This document shows, piece by piece, positions 7,242 to 14,129 of a DNA stretch of 17,967 nt. The position numbers and the translations under genes are program-made. Every line of letters starts with the position of its first letter. Position 1 is the first letter of the stretch. Source of the DNA: JANMDR01 sp031409495 (GTDB lineage Bacteria > Pseudomonadota > Gammaproteobacteria > Burkholderiales > Usitatibacteraceae); the NCBI GenBank assembly GCA_031409495.1, contig JANNXI010000224.1, forward strand, positions 1 through 17,967, read 5' to 3'. The notes beneath the pieces were generated by a model. It saw only the letters and a list, made by a program, of their open reading frames with translations. It did not search any database and was not told the origin of the DNA.

Positions 7242-8087
7242 TTATAAAGGTGCAGCCATCATGACTTCAAGTAAAAATTTACTGCCTAAATAGGACAACA
7301 CTAAAAACGCAAAGCCAATCAACGTAAACCGCACTGCCCTCAGCCCGCGCCAACCAAAGCGTACGCGGCCAAACAACAGCACCGCAAATACCAGCCATGA
7401 CAACAGCGCAAATATGTTTTTGTTGTTCAGCATGAACGGTTTCCCAAATAACGCTTCAGAAAACGCAAATCCTGAAACAACGGTGAGCGTAAGTAAAGCA
7501 AAGGCTCCCCAAAGAAGCCCGAATAATAAGCCTTCCAGGCGCATTAGCGGCGGCAGCACCGCCATTAAATCTGCGTGTTTGCCGCTATGCAACGCTTGCT
7601 CACTAGTGGCCATCAACAGCGCATGAAAGCTGGCAATGGTAAACAGCACATAGCCTAAAAGCGCGACGAAAATATGTAACTGCAAAAGCCAAGTGCGCGG
7701 CTGCGCACCCGCTGGCTCAACAAAAAAAACCACTGGCAAAGCGGCAAACACGAGCGCTACCGGCGCAACCAAGCGCGCCAGCAATTGCTCTATATGTAAT
7801 CCCCGCCCCCACAAAAAATAGATGAGCATGATGAGTCCAGCCAATAGCGCACCGGCCATTGAAAACGATAAATCGATATAGCCCAGCCCCAACCAAACTA
7901 AGCCTAAGCCAGTAAAGTGCAGTGCGATTGCCGCAGCCATCAGAGTTACCCACTGCGTAGCAGGTTTTGGCGTCGCGCTTGTGGCGCTATTGGCGAGCAA
8001 GGGCGTGCGCCAAGCAAGCGCAATTGCAGCTGCATAAACCAAAATGGCAGCAATAAACGCAAACGTGCTGATTGATAAAACTGACAT
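7242..8087 (-). CDS. ypjD: YpjD-type inner-membrane protein, CcsA/cytochrome c assembly family
   Basis: This is an integral inner-membrane protein of 281 residues with about eight hydrophobic segments (near 7-26, 45-67, 75-93, 104-123, 133-160, 190-212, 227-244 and 253-277). The C-terminal half (about 60-275) resembles the cytochrome c assembly/CcsA domain, ending in the family-like SYLGSKFLLE. Histidines at 57, 138 and 155 lie in membrane segments and could bind heme. The tryptophan-rich WWD heme-handling motif of true CcsA/CcmC/CcmF proteins is not visible, so a direct role in cytochrome c maturation is uncertain. The gene is first in the minus-strand run ypjD-corB-glycosyltransferase and is divergent from ffh, the same arrangement as in E. 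coli. The ATG start is preceded by only a weak AGG. Confidence 0.85.
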   Translation of the reverse strand: MSVLSISTFAFIAAILVYAAAIALAWRTPLLANSATSATPKPATQWVTLMAAAIALHFTGLGLVWLGLGYIDLSFSMAGALLAGLIMLIYFLWGRGLHIEQLLARLVAPVALVFAALPVVFFVEPAGAQPRTWLLQLHIFVALLGYVLFTIASFHALLMATSEQALHSGKHADLMAVLPPLMRLEGLLFGLLWGAFALLTLTVVSGFAFSEALFGKPFMLNNKNIFALLSWLVFAVLLFGRVRFGWRGLRAVRFTLIGFAFLVLSYLGSKFLLEVMMAAPL

Positions 8088-8215
8088 TACAAGCCTATAA
8101 CTGAGGGATAATAGAGTTTACTGTAGAACCTGTATCGCAATCTCTAAAAATTAAATTTTCTAAGTTGTTCTATGATGCAATCAAAGGTAGTTTCACTTAA
8201 AACAACGTGCTCCGT

Positions 8216-8330
8216 GTAGCCCAGCTAGAGCGGCTTTTTGCGAGAGCTGGGGTCGGTGGGTACGAAACGAAAGCAGCGATTATTAAGCACCGACCCCAGC
8301 TGTCGCAAAAAGCCGCTCTAGCTGGGCTAC
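8216..8330. repeat. Long inverted repeat, MITE/REP-like element with 43-bp arms
   Basis: The left arm (8216-8258), starting GTAGCCCAGCTAGAG, and the right arm (8288-8330), ending CTCTAGCTGGGCTAC, are reverse complements over 43 bases with one mismatch. They flank a 29-base centre. As RNA or extruded DNA this would be a very stable hairpin. The ends (GTAGCCC...GGGCTAC) and overall length match the element at 307-423, which aligns to it along its whole length. There is no coding capacity, so if mobile it would depend on a transposase elsewhere. The near-perfect arms suggest a younger copy than the one at 307. It lies between divergent genes, so it is not acting as an ordinary transcript end for either. 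Confidence 0.88.
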
Positions 8331-8368
8331 CGGTCAGCAGCGTGCCACTTTGTGGCGTGAAAGTAGAA

Positions 8369-8397
8369 TTGCCCGCAAGAAAAATGTCGTATGTAAT
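8369..8397 (+). promoter_or_regulatory. Possible ffh promoter
   Basis: TTGCCC (8369-8374) and TGTAAT (8392-8397) are 17 bases apart and lie about 70 bases before the ffh start, downstream of the inverted repeat. The match is moderate and was found by eye. Confidence 0.3.
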
Positions 8398-8468
8398 GAC
8401 GCTTTGCGACAAACAATGGATTTTTAGAGATACGTGCCACCTTACTAAAAAGTGAATGTAGACCCACC

Positions 8469-9836
8469 ATGCTAGATAACCTCACCAACCGCCTAAATGG
8501 CATCGTAAAATCTCTGCGCGGCCAATCGCGACTATCGGAAGATAACATTGCCGATGCGCTGCGCGAAGTGCGCATGGCGTTACTTGAGGCTGACGTTGGT
8601 TTGCCCGTGGTAAAAGATTTTATCGCGAAAATCAAAGAAAAAGCCCTTGGTGCAGAAGTGATGCAAAGCTTAACGCCCGGGCAGGCGCTAGTGGGCGTGG
8701 TGCACCGCGAATTAATTACTTTAATTGGTGGTGAAGATCCGTCGCAACAGGAGCTAAATTTTGCGACGCAGCCGCCAGCCATTATTTTGATGGCAGGTTT
8801 GCAAGGCGCGGGTAAAACCACCACCGTCGGTAAACTGGCCAAATTTTTGCGCGAGCGGCATAAAAAGAAAGTGCTCGTTGTAAGCGTTGACGTGTATCGT
8901 CCCGCAGCGATCGCACAGCTACAAACTGTAGGCGCACAAGTAGGCGTTGAAGTGTTTCCGTCTGATGCCTCGCAAAAGCCGGTAGATATTGCTGTAGCCG
9001 CCAAACAGTGGGCTAAAACCCACTTCCACGATGTGCTCATTGTCGATACCGCTGGCCGCTTAGGCATTGACGAAGCGATGATGGCCGAGCTAAAAGCTGT
9101 GCACGCCGCTATTAACCCGATTGAAACGCTGTTTGTTGTTGACGCGATGCAAGGCCAAGACGCGGTAAACGTCGCCAAAGCGTTTAACGACGCCTTGCCG
9201 TTGACCGGCGTAGTGCTGACTAAACTAGATGGTGATTCACGCGGTGGCGCCGCATTGTCAGTGCGCCAAACTACCGGCAAGCCAATTAAATTTGCTGGTG
9301 TATCAGAAAAAATGGACGGCTTAGAACCGTTTCATGCCGAACGTATGGCCAGCCGCGTGTTGGGCATGGGCGATGTACTGTCGCTGATTGAATCCGCTCA
9401 GCAAAACGTGGATGTAGAAGAAGCTAAAAAGCTCGCCGAAAAATTTAAGAAGGGCCAAGGTTTTGATTTGGAGGATTTCAAGCTGCAGTTACAGCAAATG
9501 CAAAAAATGGGCGGCATGTCAGCCTTAATGGATAAGCTGCCGGCGCAGCTTTCCCAAGCCGCACAAGGCTCGCCCGAATTACAAGAAAAGCAATTGAGAA
9601 GAACCGAGGGCATCATCAATTCCATGACGCCGCTTGAGCGCCGCAAGCCGGAGCTAATCAAAGCGACCCGTAAACGCCGTATCGCAGCAGGTTCCGGTGT
9701 GCAAGTACAAGAAGTGAATCGCTTGCTGAATCAGTTTGAGCAAATGCAGAAAATGATGAAAATGATGAAGGGTGGCGGGCTAGCGAAGATGATGCGTAGT
9801 ATGAAGGGTATGATGCCCGGGATGGGTAACAGGTAA
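8469..9836 (+). CDS. ffh: Signal recognition particle protein Ffh
   Basis: This is the GTPase subunit of the bacterial SRP. It binds 4.5S RNA and the signal sequences of nascent chains and brings ribosomes to FtsY at the membrane. The 455 residues match the usual length. The N domain (about 1-90) contains the ALLEADV helix. The G domain (about 95-295) has G1 GLQGAGKTTT (110-119), SVDVYRPAA (139-147), G3 DTAGR (193-197) and TKLDGDSRGGA (251-261). The M domain (about 325-455) ends in a methionine-rich stretch (MQKMMKMMKGG onward) that forms the signal-binding groove. The ATG at 8469 gives the standard N-terminus (MLDNLTNRL), although its Shine-Dalgarno sequence is poor. In E. coli the next gene is rpsP; here three minus-strand genes intervene and converge on ffh. 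Confidence 0.98.
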   Translation: MLDNLTNRLNGIVKSLRGQSRLSEDNIADALREVRMALLEADVGLPVVKDFIAKIKEKALGAEVMQSLTPGQALVGVVHRELITLIGGEDPSQQELNFATQPPAIILMAGLQGAGKTTTVGKLAKFLRERHKKKVLVVSVDVYRPAAIAQLQTVGAQVGVEVFPSDASQKPVDIAVAAKQWAKTHFHDVLIVDTAGRLGIDEAMMAELKAVHAAINPIETLFVVDAMQGQDAVNVAKAFNDALPLTGVVLTKLDGDSRGGAALSVRQTTGKPIKFAGVSEKMDGLEPFHAERMASRVLGMGDVLSLIESAQQNVDVEEAKKLAEKFKKGQGFDLEDFKLQLQQMQKMGGMSALMDKLPAQLSQAAQGSPELQEKQLRRTEGIINSMTPLERRKPELIKATRKRRIAAGSGVQVQEVNRLLNQFEQMQKMMKMMKGGGLAKMMRSMKGMMPGMGNR

Positions 9837-9843
9837 TGCTTGG

Positions 9844-9866
9844 AGATGCCCTATTTTCGGGTGTCT
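9844..9866. terminator. Weak hairpin between convergent ffh and GT41 gene
   Basis: AGATGCCC (9844-9851) pairs with GGGTGTCT (9859-9866) through six Watson-Crick and two G-U pairs around a seven-base loop. No T tract follows on either strand. It is the only candidate stop signal in the 65 bases between the two stop codons, so the assignment is weak. Confidence 0.22.
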
Positions 9867-9901
9867 ACAGATAGTTCTCTGGGCTTTTCCAGCATGTTTG
9901 T

Positions 9902-12010
9902 TTAAGTATCCGATAATACGGTTGAGGGGTGTTTCTCACACCATTTTTGCCAAATTTCACGATAACACCGCTCGACTTCAAGCGTAACCCGTGACGCAGA
10001 GGCCGACTCACTTCCTGTCATCCGTTCGCGTAAGCCCGATCGAATCGCACTGAGCTTCTGAGGGTTTTTTGCCCACATAGTAGCAAGTTCAATATAGTGT
10101 GTTTCTGAGTCGGCAACGAATTCATCTAAACCTAGCGGCCGCAAAATTGCCGCACCGACGTTTGAAACCGTTGTCCAACCTGTTTGTGTGATCATTGGCA
10201 CACCCATCCAAAGTGCGTGCAAACTGGTCGTGCCGCCGCTATAAGGGAAAGGGTCCAGCGCTAAGTCTATGTTGCGCAGCGAAGCTAAAAATTCGTTTAT
10301 CGGTAACTGTGGTTGCATCTGCAGCCGGGCGGGCGTAATACCATTTTCCGCAAACTGCATCAAAAGGCGTTCTGCCAGTTTTGCATCACCCGCATCGCAA
10401 ATAATCAGCCGAGAAGCAGGGAGTGCCGCAAGAATTTTAGCCCAACACGCAATCACTTGTGGATTAAGCTTTTTGGCAAGGTTCAAACTACCAAACGTAA
10501 AGCAGCCACTTTCAAGCACGGGCAAGGGGCTTACCGCCGGGCTATTGGCTTCAGGTTTAAAGGTTGCCGGTGCACAACGCAGCCGAAGCAATTTCTCGGT
10601 ATGAAATTTGTCTGTCACCCCCACCGGATCTAGAATTGCATCCGTGAGCCGATAGTCCATCGCACGCAGCCCGGTAGTGCCGGCGTAGCCAATCCAAGTA
10701 ACTTGAATAGGTGCGGGCTTAAGAGCAAAGACGGGTAGCAGGTTGTATCCTGTATGGCCTGATAAATCTACTAGTATGTCGATGCCATGGCCCCGAATTT
10801 GCGCGACTATTTGTTCCACACTGAGTTGGGAAACATCGTGCCAAGCATCGCTTAATTGACGTATTTGTGCTGTCACAAGGTCTGAGGCGTAGTGGTTGTA
10901 GTAGCAAATAATTTCGAATTGCCGCCGATTATGGTGCTCCAGTATGGGCAACATAAAATTACTCACCACGTGGGTGCGAAAATCACCCGAAACATACGCA
11001 ATTTTCAATCGTTTTGATGGATTGTTGTTGGTTTGGGCTGATGGGCAATAGGCCGTTGCCAAAGCTTCGAAACGGTAAGCGTAATCGCGATGAAGGGCGA
11101 AAAGTTGATCCGCCGACAGCGCAGGATCGTACTGTTTTGCGAGCAGGTAGTTGCTGTAATCAGCGGCAGCCACTGGCCCTATGTTGACCATTGCGGCAAA
11201 CGCACGATCAACTTCGCGATGCGCGCCTAGAGCGCTGCTCACACTGAGCAAAGTAGCCCATGTTGGGTAGTGGTTTCTGTTAACGGAAATTCCCCTCAGC
11301 AATACTTCACTCGCCGGCAGGTATTCCATTAGCTTCATATGCGCATTGGCCAATGTGACGTAGTTTTCCGGCATTGCAGGATTAGCCAAAATCGCACGCT
11401 CAAGAACTGAAACGGCGGAAAGATTCGCATTTGTTTGCAATAATGCGCTGCCCAAACCCGCTAACGCACCAGCCGCGTTTGCATTAATTGTCAACGCGGC
11501 CTGAAATGCCGCCATTGCTTCTTTATAACGCTTTTGGTCCAGGTAATTCAGACCGATGTTAGTGTGAATGTCATCGCGCTGCGGCGCAATATGTAATGCT
11601 TGCTGTAAGACGGTTTCGGCCTCAGCAAAATTATGAATGCCACGGTAAGCGGTTGCTAAATTTTGCAAGCAATTGACGAAACTTGGATCCACCGCAATGA
11701 CCTGCTTGCAGACGTGAATGGCATTTTCCCATTGGTCATCTGCAATATAGAGGGACGTTAGGTTGTTAATAAAGATCAAATTCCCAGGTGATAGCGCAAG
11801 CGATTGCATCATTAGCTGCATGGCCAGGGCTTTATTTTCACGATCTCCTTTCGCGTGCAAAATTAATGCCAAAAAATGCGGTGCGTCAGCTTGCTGTGGA
11901 TCAGCGGCCATTATGTGTCGATATGCAGCCTCAGCAGCATAGAAGTCGCCATTTTGATGTAGGCGAATTGCGGCAGTAACAGCATTCGAGGCGTGGAGAT
12001 TTTCTAACAT
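9902..12010 (-). CDS. TPR protein with GT41 (O-GlcNAc transferase/SPINDLY-like) domain, paralog 1, promoter-distal
   Basis: This is a probable cytoplasmic protein O-glycosyltransferase of 702 residues. The first 300 or so residues are TPR-type helical repeats that would bind the acceptor protein. From about 333 on is the GT41 catalytic region: VSGDFRTH with His347 (counterpart of human OGT His498), DLSGHT with His419, APIQVTWIGYAGTTG (433-447), LNLAKKLNP with Lys514 (counterpart of Lys842), and LDPFPYSGGTT (585-594) at the sugar-nucleotide site. It differs from its two neighbours at 609-612, where they have W-P-x-R and this protein has Q-T-G-W, so donor handling may differ. It also lacks their exact register and has a short C-terminal extension. 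The ATG at 12008-12010 follows the stop of the upstream paralog by six bases with no clear Shine-Dalgarno sequence, so translation is probably coupled. Acceptor and sugar (GlcNAc, fucose or another) are unknown. Confidence 0.88.
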   Translation of the reverse strand: MLENLHASNAVTAAIRLHQNGDFYAAEAAYRHIMAADPQQADAPHFLALILHAKGDRENKALAMQLMMQSLALSPGNLIFINNLTSLYIADDQWENAIHVCKQVIAVDPSFVNCLQNLATAYRGIHNFAEAETVLQQALHIAPQRDDIHTNIGLNYLDQKRYKEAMAAFQAALTINANAAGALAGLGSALLQTNANLSAVSVLERAILANPAMPENYVTLANAHMKLMEYLPASEVLLRGISVNRNHYPTWATLLSVSSALGAHREVDRAFAAMVNIGPVAAADYSNYLLAKQYDPALSADQLFALHRDYAYRFEALATAYCPSAQTNNNPSKRLKIAYVSGDFRTHVVSNFMLPILEHHNRRQFEIICYYNHYASDLVTAQIRQLSDAWHDVSQLSVEQIVAQIRGHGIDILVDLSGHTGYNLLPVFALKPAPIQVTWIGYAGTTGLRAMDYRLTDAILDPVGVTDKFHTEKLLRLRCAPATFKPEANSPAVSPLPVLESGCFTFGSLNLAKKLNPQVIACWAKILAALPASRLIICDAGDAKLAERLLMQFAENGITPARLQMQPQLPINEFLASLRNIDLALDPFPYSGGTTSLHALWMGVPMITQTGWTTVSNVGAAILRPLGLDEFVADSETHYIELATMWAKNPQKLSAIRSGLRERMTGSESASASRVTLEVERCYREIWQKWCEKHPSTVLSDT

Positions 12011-12016
12011 CAGCGA

Positions 12017-14113
12017 TCAAGCCAAAGGGTTTTCTTCGCACCATTTTTGCCAAATCGTGCGGTACAGGCCTTCAACCTCCGCGGTTATTTCGCGAGGCGT
12101 TACGCCGATTGATTTTGTCATCCGGTCGCGCATGCTGGCCCGAATTGTTGCGAGATGTTCGAAATCTTGTGCGCAATCAACCGCTTTTTGGACATATTCT
12201 GCCTCGGAATGCACAATGAATTCTTCCAAGCCGAGAGGTCGTAACACTGCCGCGCCAACATTAGAAACTGTGGTTCGCTGTGGCCACGTTATGATAGGAA
12301 CGCCCATCCAAGCCGCGTGCAGGCTTGTGGTGCCGCCGTTGTAGGGGAATGGATCCAACGCGATATCAATGTGGTATAGAAGTGCTAAAAATTCGAGCAA
12401 AGGAATATGCGGCTGGAGTATCAATCGCTCCGGGCTAACGCCATTTTTGATAAATAACGTCAGCACAGTAGATTCCTTCACCTCGTTGCTCGTGCCGCAA
12501 ATAATTAAGCGCGCCGACGGGATAGCCGCGAGTATTTTTGCCCAACAGGCCACCACGGCCTGGTTGATCTTTTTGCTTACGTTTAGGCATGCAAATGTGA
12601 TGAATCCGTTCGTCAGTGCAGGTAGCGCATTAGTTGGCGGGCTTTCCGGATGCGGTTGGAAAGCCGCGGAAGCTGACTTTAAGCGTAGTAATCGTTCAGT
12701 GTGGAATTCGTCCGTAACGCCAGGCGGATCTAAGTTGGCGTCGGTAATTCGGTAGTCCATTGCGGCTAGCCCAGTCGTCGCCGCATAGCCTAACCATGTA
12801 ACTAACACCGGTGCGGGCTTGAGCAAAAATGTTGGAAGCGCGTTATAACCTGTGTGGCCTGATAGGTCAATGAGTATATCAATGCCGTCTTTACGGATGT
12901 GCTCAGCTAACTGCTCTGGGTTCATTTGAACGGTGCTCGTCCATACATCGGCAAAGGCACGGATTTTTTTTGTATGTGCGTCAACGGTCGGATGATTATA
13001 GTAACAGTACACCTCAAAGTGCGTGTGATCATGGTGCTCAAGAATTGGCGCAATAAAATTGGCTATCACGTGATTTCGGAAATCACCGGACACATAACCG
13101 ATGCGAATACGCTTTTGAGTGTCTCGACGCTGTGGGAAGGGTAACCAAAATGGCTTTCTGGGCGTCTCAAATCTGCGGGCATAGTCCAAATGCAATTGAA
13201 AAAGCTGCTCTGGCGACAAATCAGGGTCATATAGTTTGGCAAGCAGGTAATTACTAAACTCGGTTGGTCCTTGTGGATCTACTTTATCCATGTTGTTAAA
13301 GGCCGTCGTCACTTCTTCATGTAAGCCCATCGCGGTATTAACGTGCATAAGCGTGGACCATGCAATGGCACTTTTTGGCGCAATTGAAAGTGCCATGTTT
13401 ACGCTTATTTTTGCGAGTTGAAACTTGCTAACACACAATTGCGCCTGACTAAGAAATGCATAATTATCAGCAACGTCAGGTCTTAGTTTGATAGCCGCCA
13501 ACAATACTTGCTGGGATTCCTCAGAGAATGAAAGAGTCTGCAACACCCTGCCTAGCGCTACGAGCGCTGTATAGCAGTGTGGGTCCACCGCTAACGCTGC
13601 ACGAAATGCGCTTATGGCCTCATCAAGTAGTGCTTGATCAACATAAGTCAGACCTAGGGCGGAGTGCGCCTCAGCATAGTTACTATCTAACTGAATCGCT
13701 TTCAGGAACGATGTTTTAGATTCCTCAAACCGTTGCATCCCTCTATAAATTAGTCCTTGCGTGTAATAGCCCCTCGTGAACGACGGTTTGATTGCAATCA
13801 CCTGTTGGCAAATTCGTAATGCATTCGGCAAATCGCCGTTATCTAAGTAAATCGTCGCTAAGTTGTTTAAAAAAATTGGATTTCCAACGGAAATTTTTAG
13901 TGACTTCTCAACCAGTTTTCGCCCCTCTGCTTTTGCGACCGGATCTGCTTTGCCGTGCAATATCATACCTAGGAAATGGAGTGCGTCGAAGTGCCGAGGC
14001 TGACTCTCTAGTGCTTCGATATATAACGCTTCGGCCATGACAAGATTGCCGGCTTGGTGCTCGGTGATGGCGCGCGTTACGAGTTGCGCGACGGCAGCTT
14101 TGGAAATTTTCAT
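12017..14113 (-). CDS. TPR protein with GT41 (O-GlcNAc transferase/SPINDLY-like) domain, paralog 2, middle gene
   Basis: This is the second of three tandem paralogs. I chose the ATG at 14111-14113 rather than the in-frame TTG one codon upstream. It gives 698 residues, the same as paralog 3 and in step with it at every motif, and AAAGAG lies a suitable distance upstream. TPR-like repeats fill about 20-300 (for example AEALYIEALESQPRHFDALH). The catalytic region has VSGDFRNH (His348), DLSGHT (His420), AMDYRITDANLDP (451-463), LNVSKKINQ (Lys515) and LDPFPYNGGTT (586-596), then W-P-Q-R at 610-613 and SNVGAAVLRPLG. All the residues known to matter in GT41 enzymes that I can place are present, so it should be active. 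It starts 16 bases after the stop of paralog 3 and ends six bases before the start of paralog 1, so the three form one operon. Target proteins are unknown. Confidence 0.9.
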   Translation of the reverse strand: MKISKAAVAQLVTRAITEHQAGNLVMAEALYIEALESQPRHFDALHFLGMILHGKADPVAKAEGRKLVEKSLKISVGNPIFLNNLATIYLDNGDLPNALRICQQVIAIKPSFTRGYYTQGLIYRGMQRFEESKTSFLKAIQLDSNYAEAHSALGLTYVDQALLDEAISAFRAALAVDPHCYTALVALGRVLQTLSFSEESQQVLLAAIKLRPDVADNYAFLSQAQLCVSKFQLAKISVNMALSIAPKSAIAWSTLMHVNTAMGLHEEVTTAFNNMDKVDPQGPTEFSNYLLAKLYDPDLSPEQLFQLHLDYARRFETPRKPFWLPFPQRRDTQKRIRIGYVSGDFRNHVIANFIAPILEHHDHTHFEVYCYYNHPTVDAHTKKIRAFADVWTSTVQMNPEQLAEHIRKDGIDILIDLSGHTGYNALPTFLLKPAPVLVTWLGYAATTGLAAMDYRITDANLDPPGVTDEFHTERLLRLKSASAAFQPHPESPPTNALPALTNGFITFACLNVSKKINQAVVACWAKILAAIPSARLIICGTSNEVKESTVLTLFIKNGVSPERLILQPHIPLLEFLALLYHIDIALDPFPYNGGTTSLHAAWMGVPIITWPQRTTVSNVGAAVLRPLGLEEFIVHSEAEYVQKAVDCAQDFEHLATIRASMRDRMTKSIGVTPREITAEVEGLYRTIWQKWCEENPLA

Positions 14114-14129
14114 CAATATCTCTTTGGTT

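Larger units (their letters stand above)
8088..8468. other. ypjD/ffh divergent intergenic region
   Basis: The 381 bases hold the 5' signals of two divergent operons and a large inverted repeat (8216-8330). A small hairpin, GCCAC-TTT-GTGGC (8344-8356), lies just right of the repeat. A possible ffh promoter follows at 8369-8397. On the minus strand I saw only weak promoter-like sequences for ypjD. No gene is supported; the open frames that cross the inverted repeat are chance frames. Confidence 0.6.

Noticed and set aside
8216..8330. Possible 4.5S SRP RNA gene beside ffh
   Set aside because: The hairpin is far too perfect and lacks the conserved SRP tetraloop and asymmetric internal loop; its similarity to the element at 307-423 points to a repeat family.
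8207..8455. Open frames crossing the large inverted repeat in front of ffh, on both strands
   Set aside because: The frames come from the palindrome itself, have no family features or ribosome binding site, and overlap the probable ffh promoter.
8327..9280. Minus-strand open frame of about 317 codons opposite ffh
   Set aside because: It is a shadow of ffh, with a Ser/Thr/Cys-rich composition typical of an antisense frame and no recognisable domain.
9837..9901. Signs of an integrase or attachment site at the left end of the GT41 block
   Set aside because: No tRNA, direct repeat or recombinase gene was seen at either end of the block.
14114..14116. TTG start for GT41 paralog 2
   Set aside because: The ATG one codon later has better spacing from AAAGAG and makes the protein exactly as long as paralog 3 with all motifs in register.
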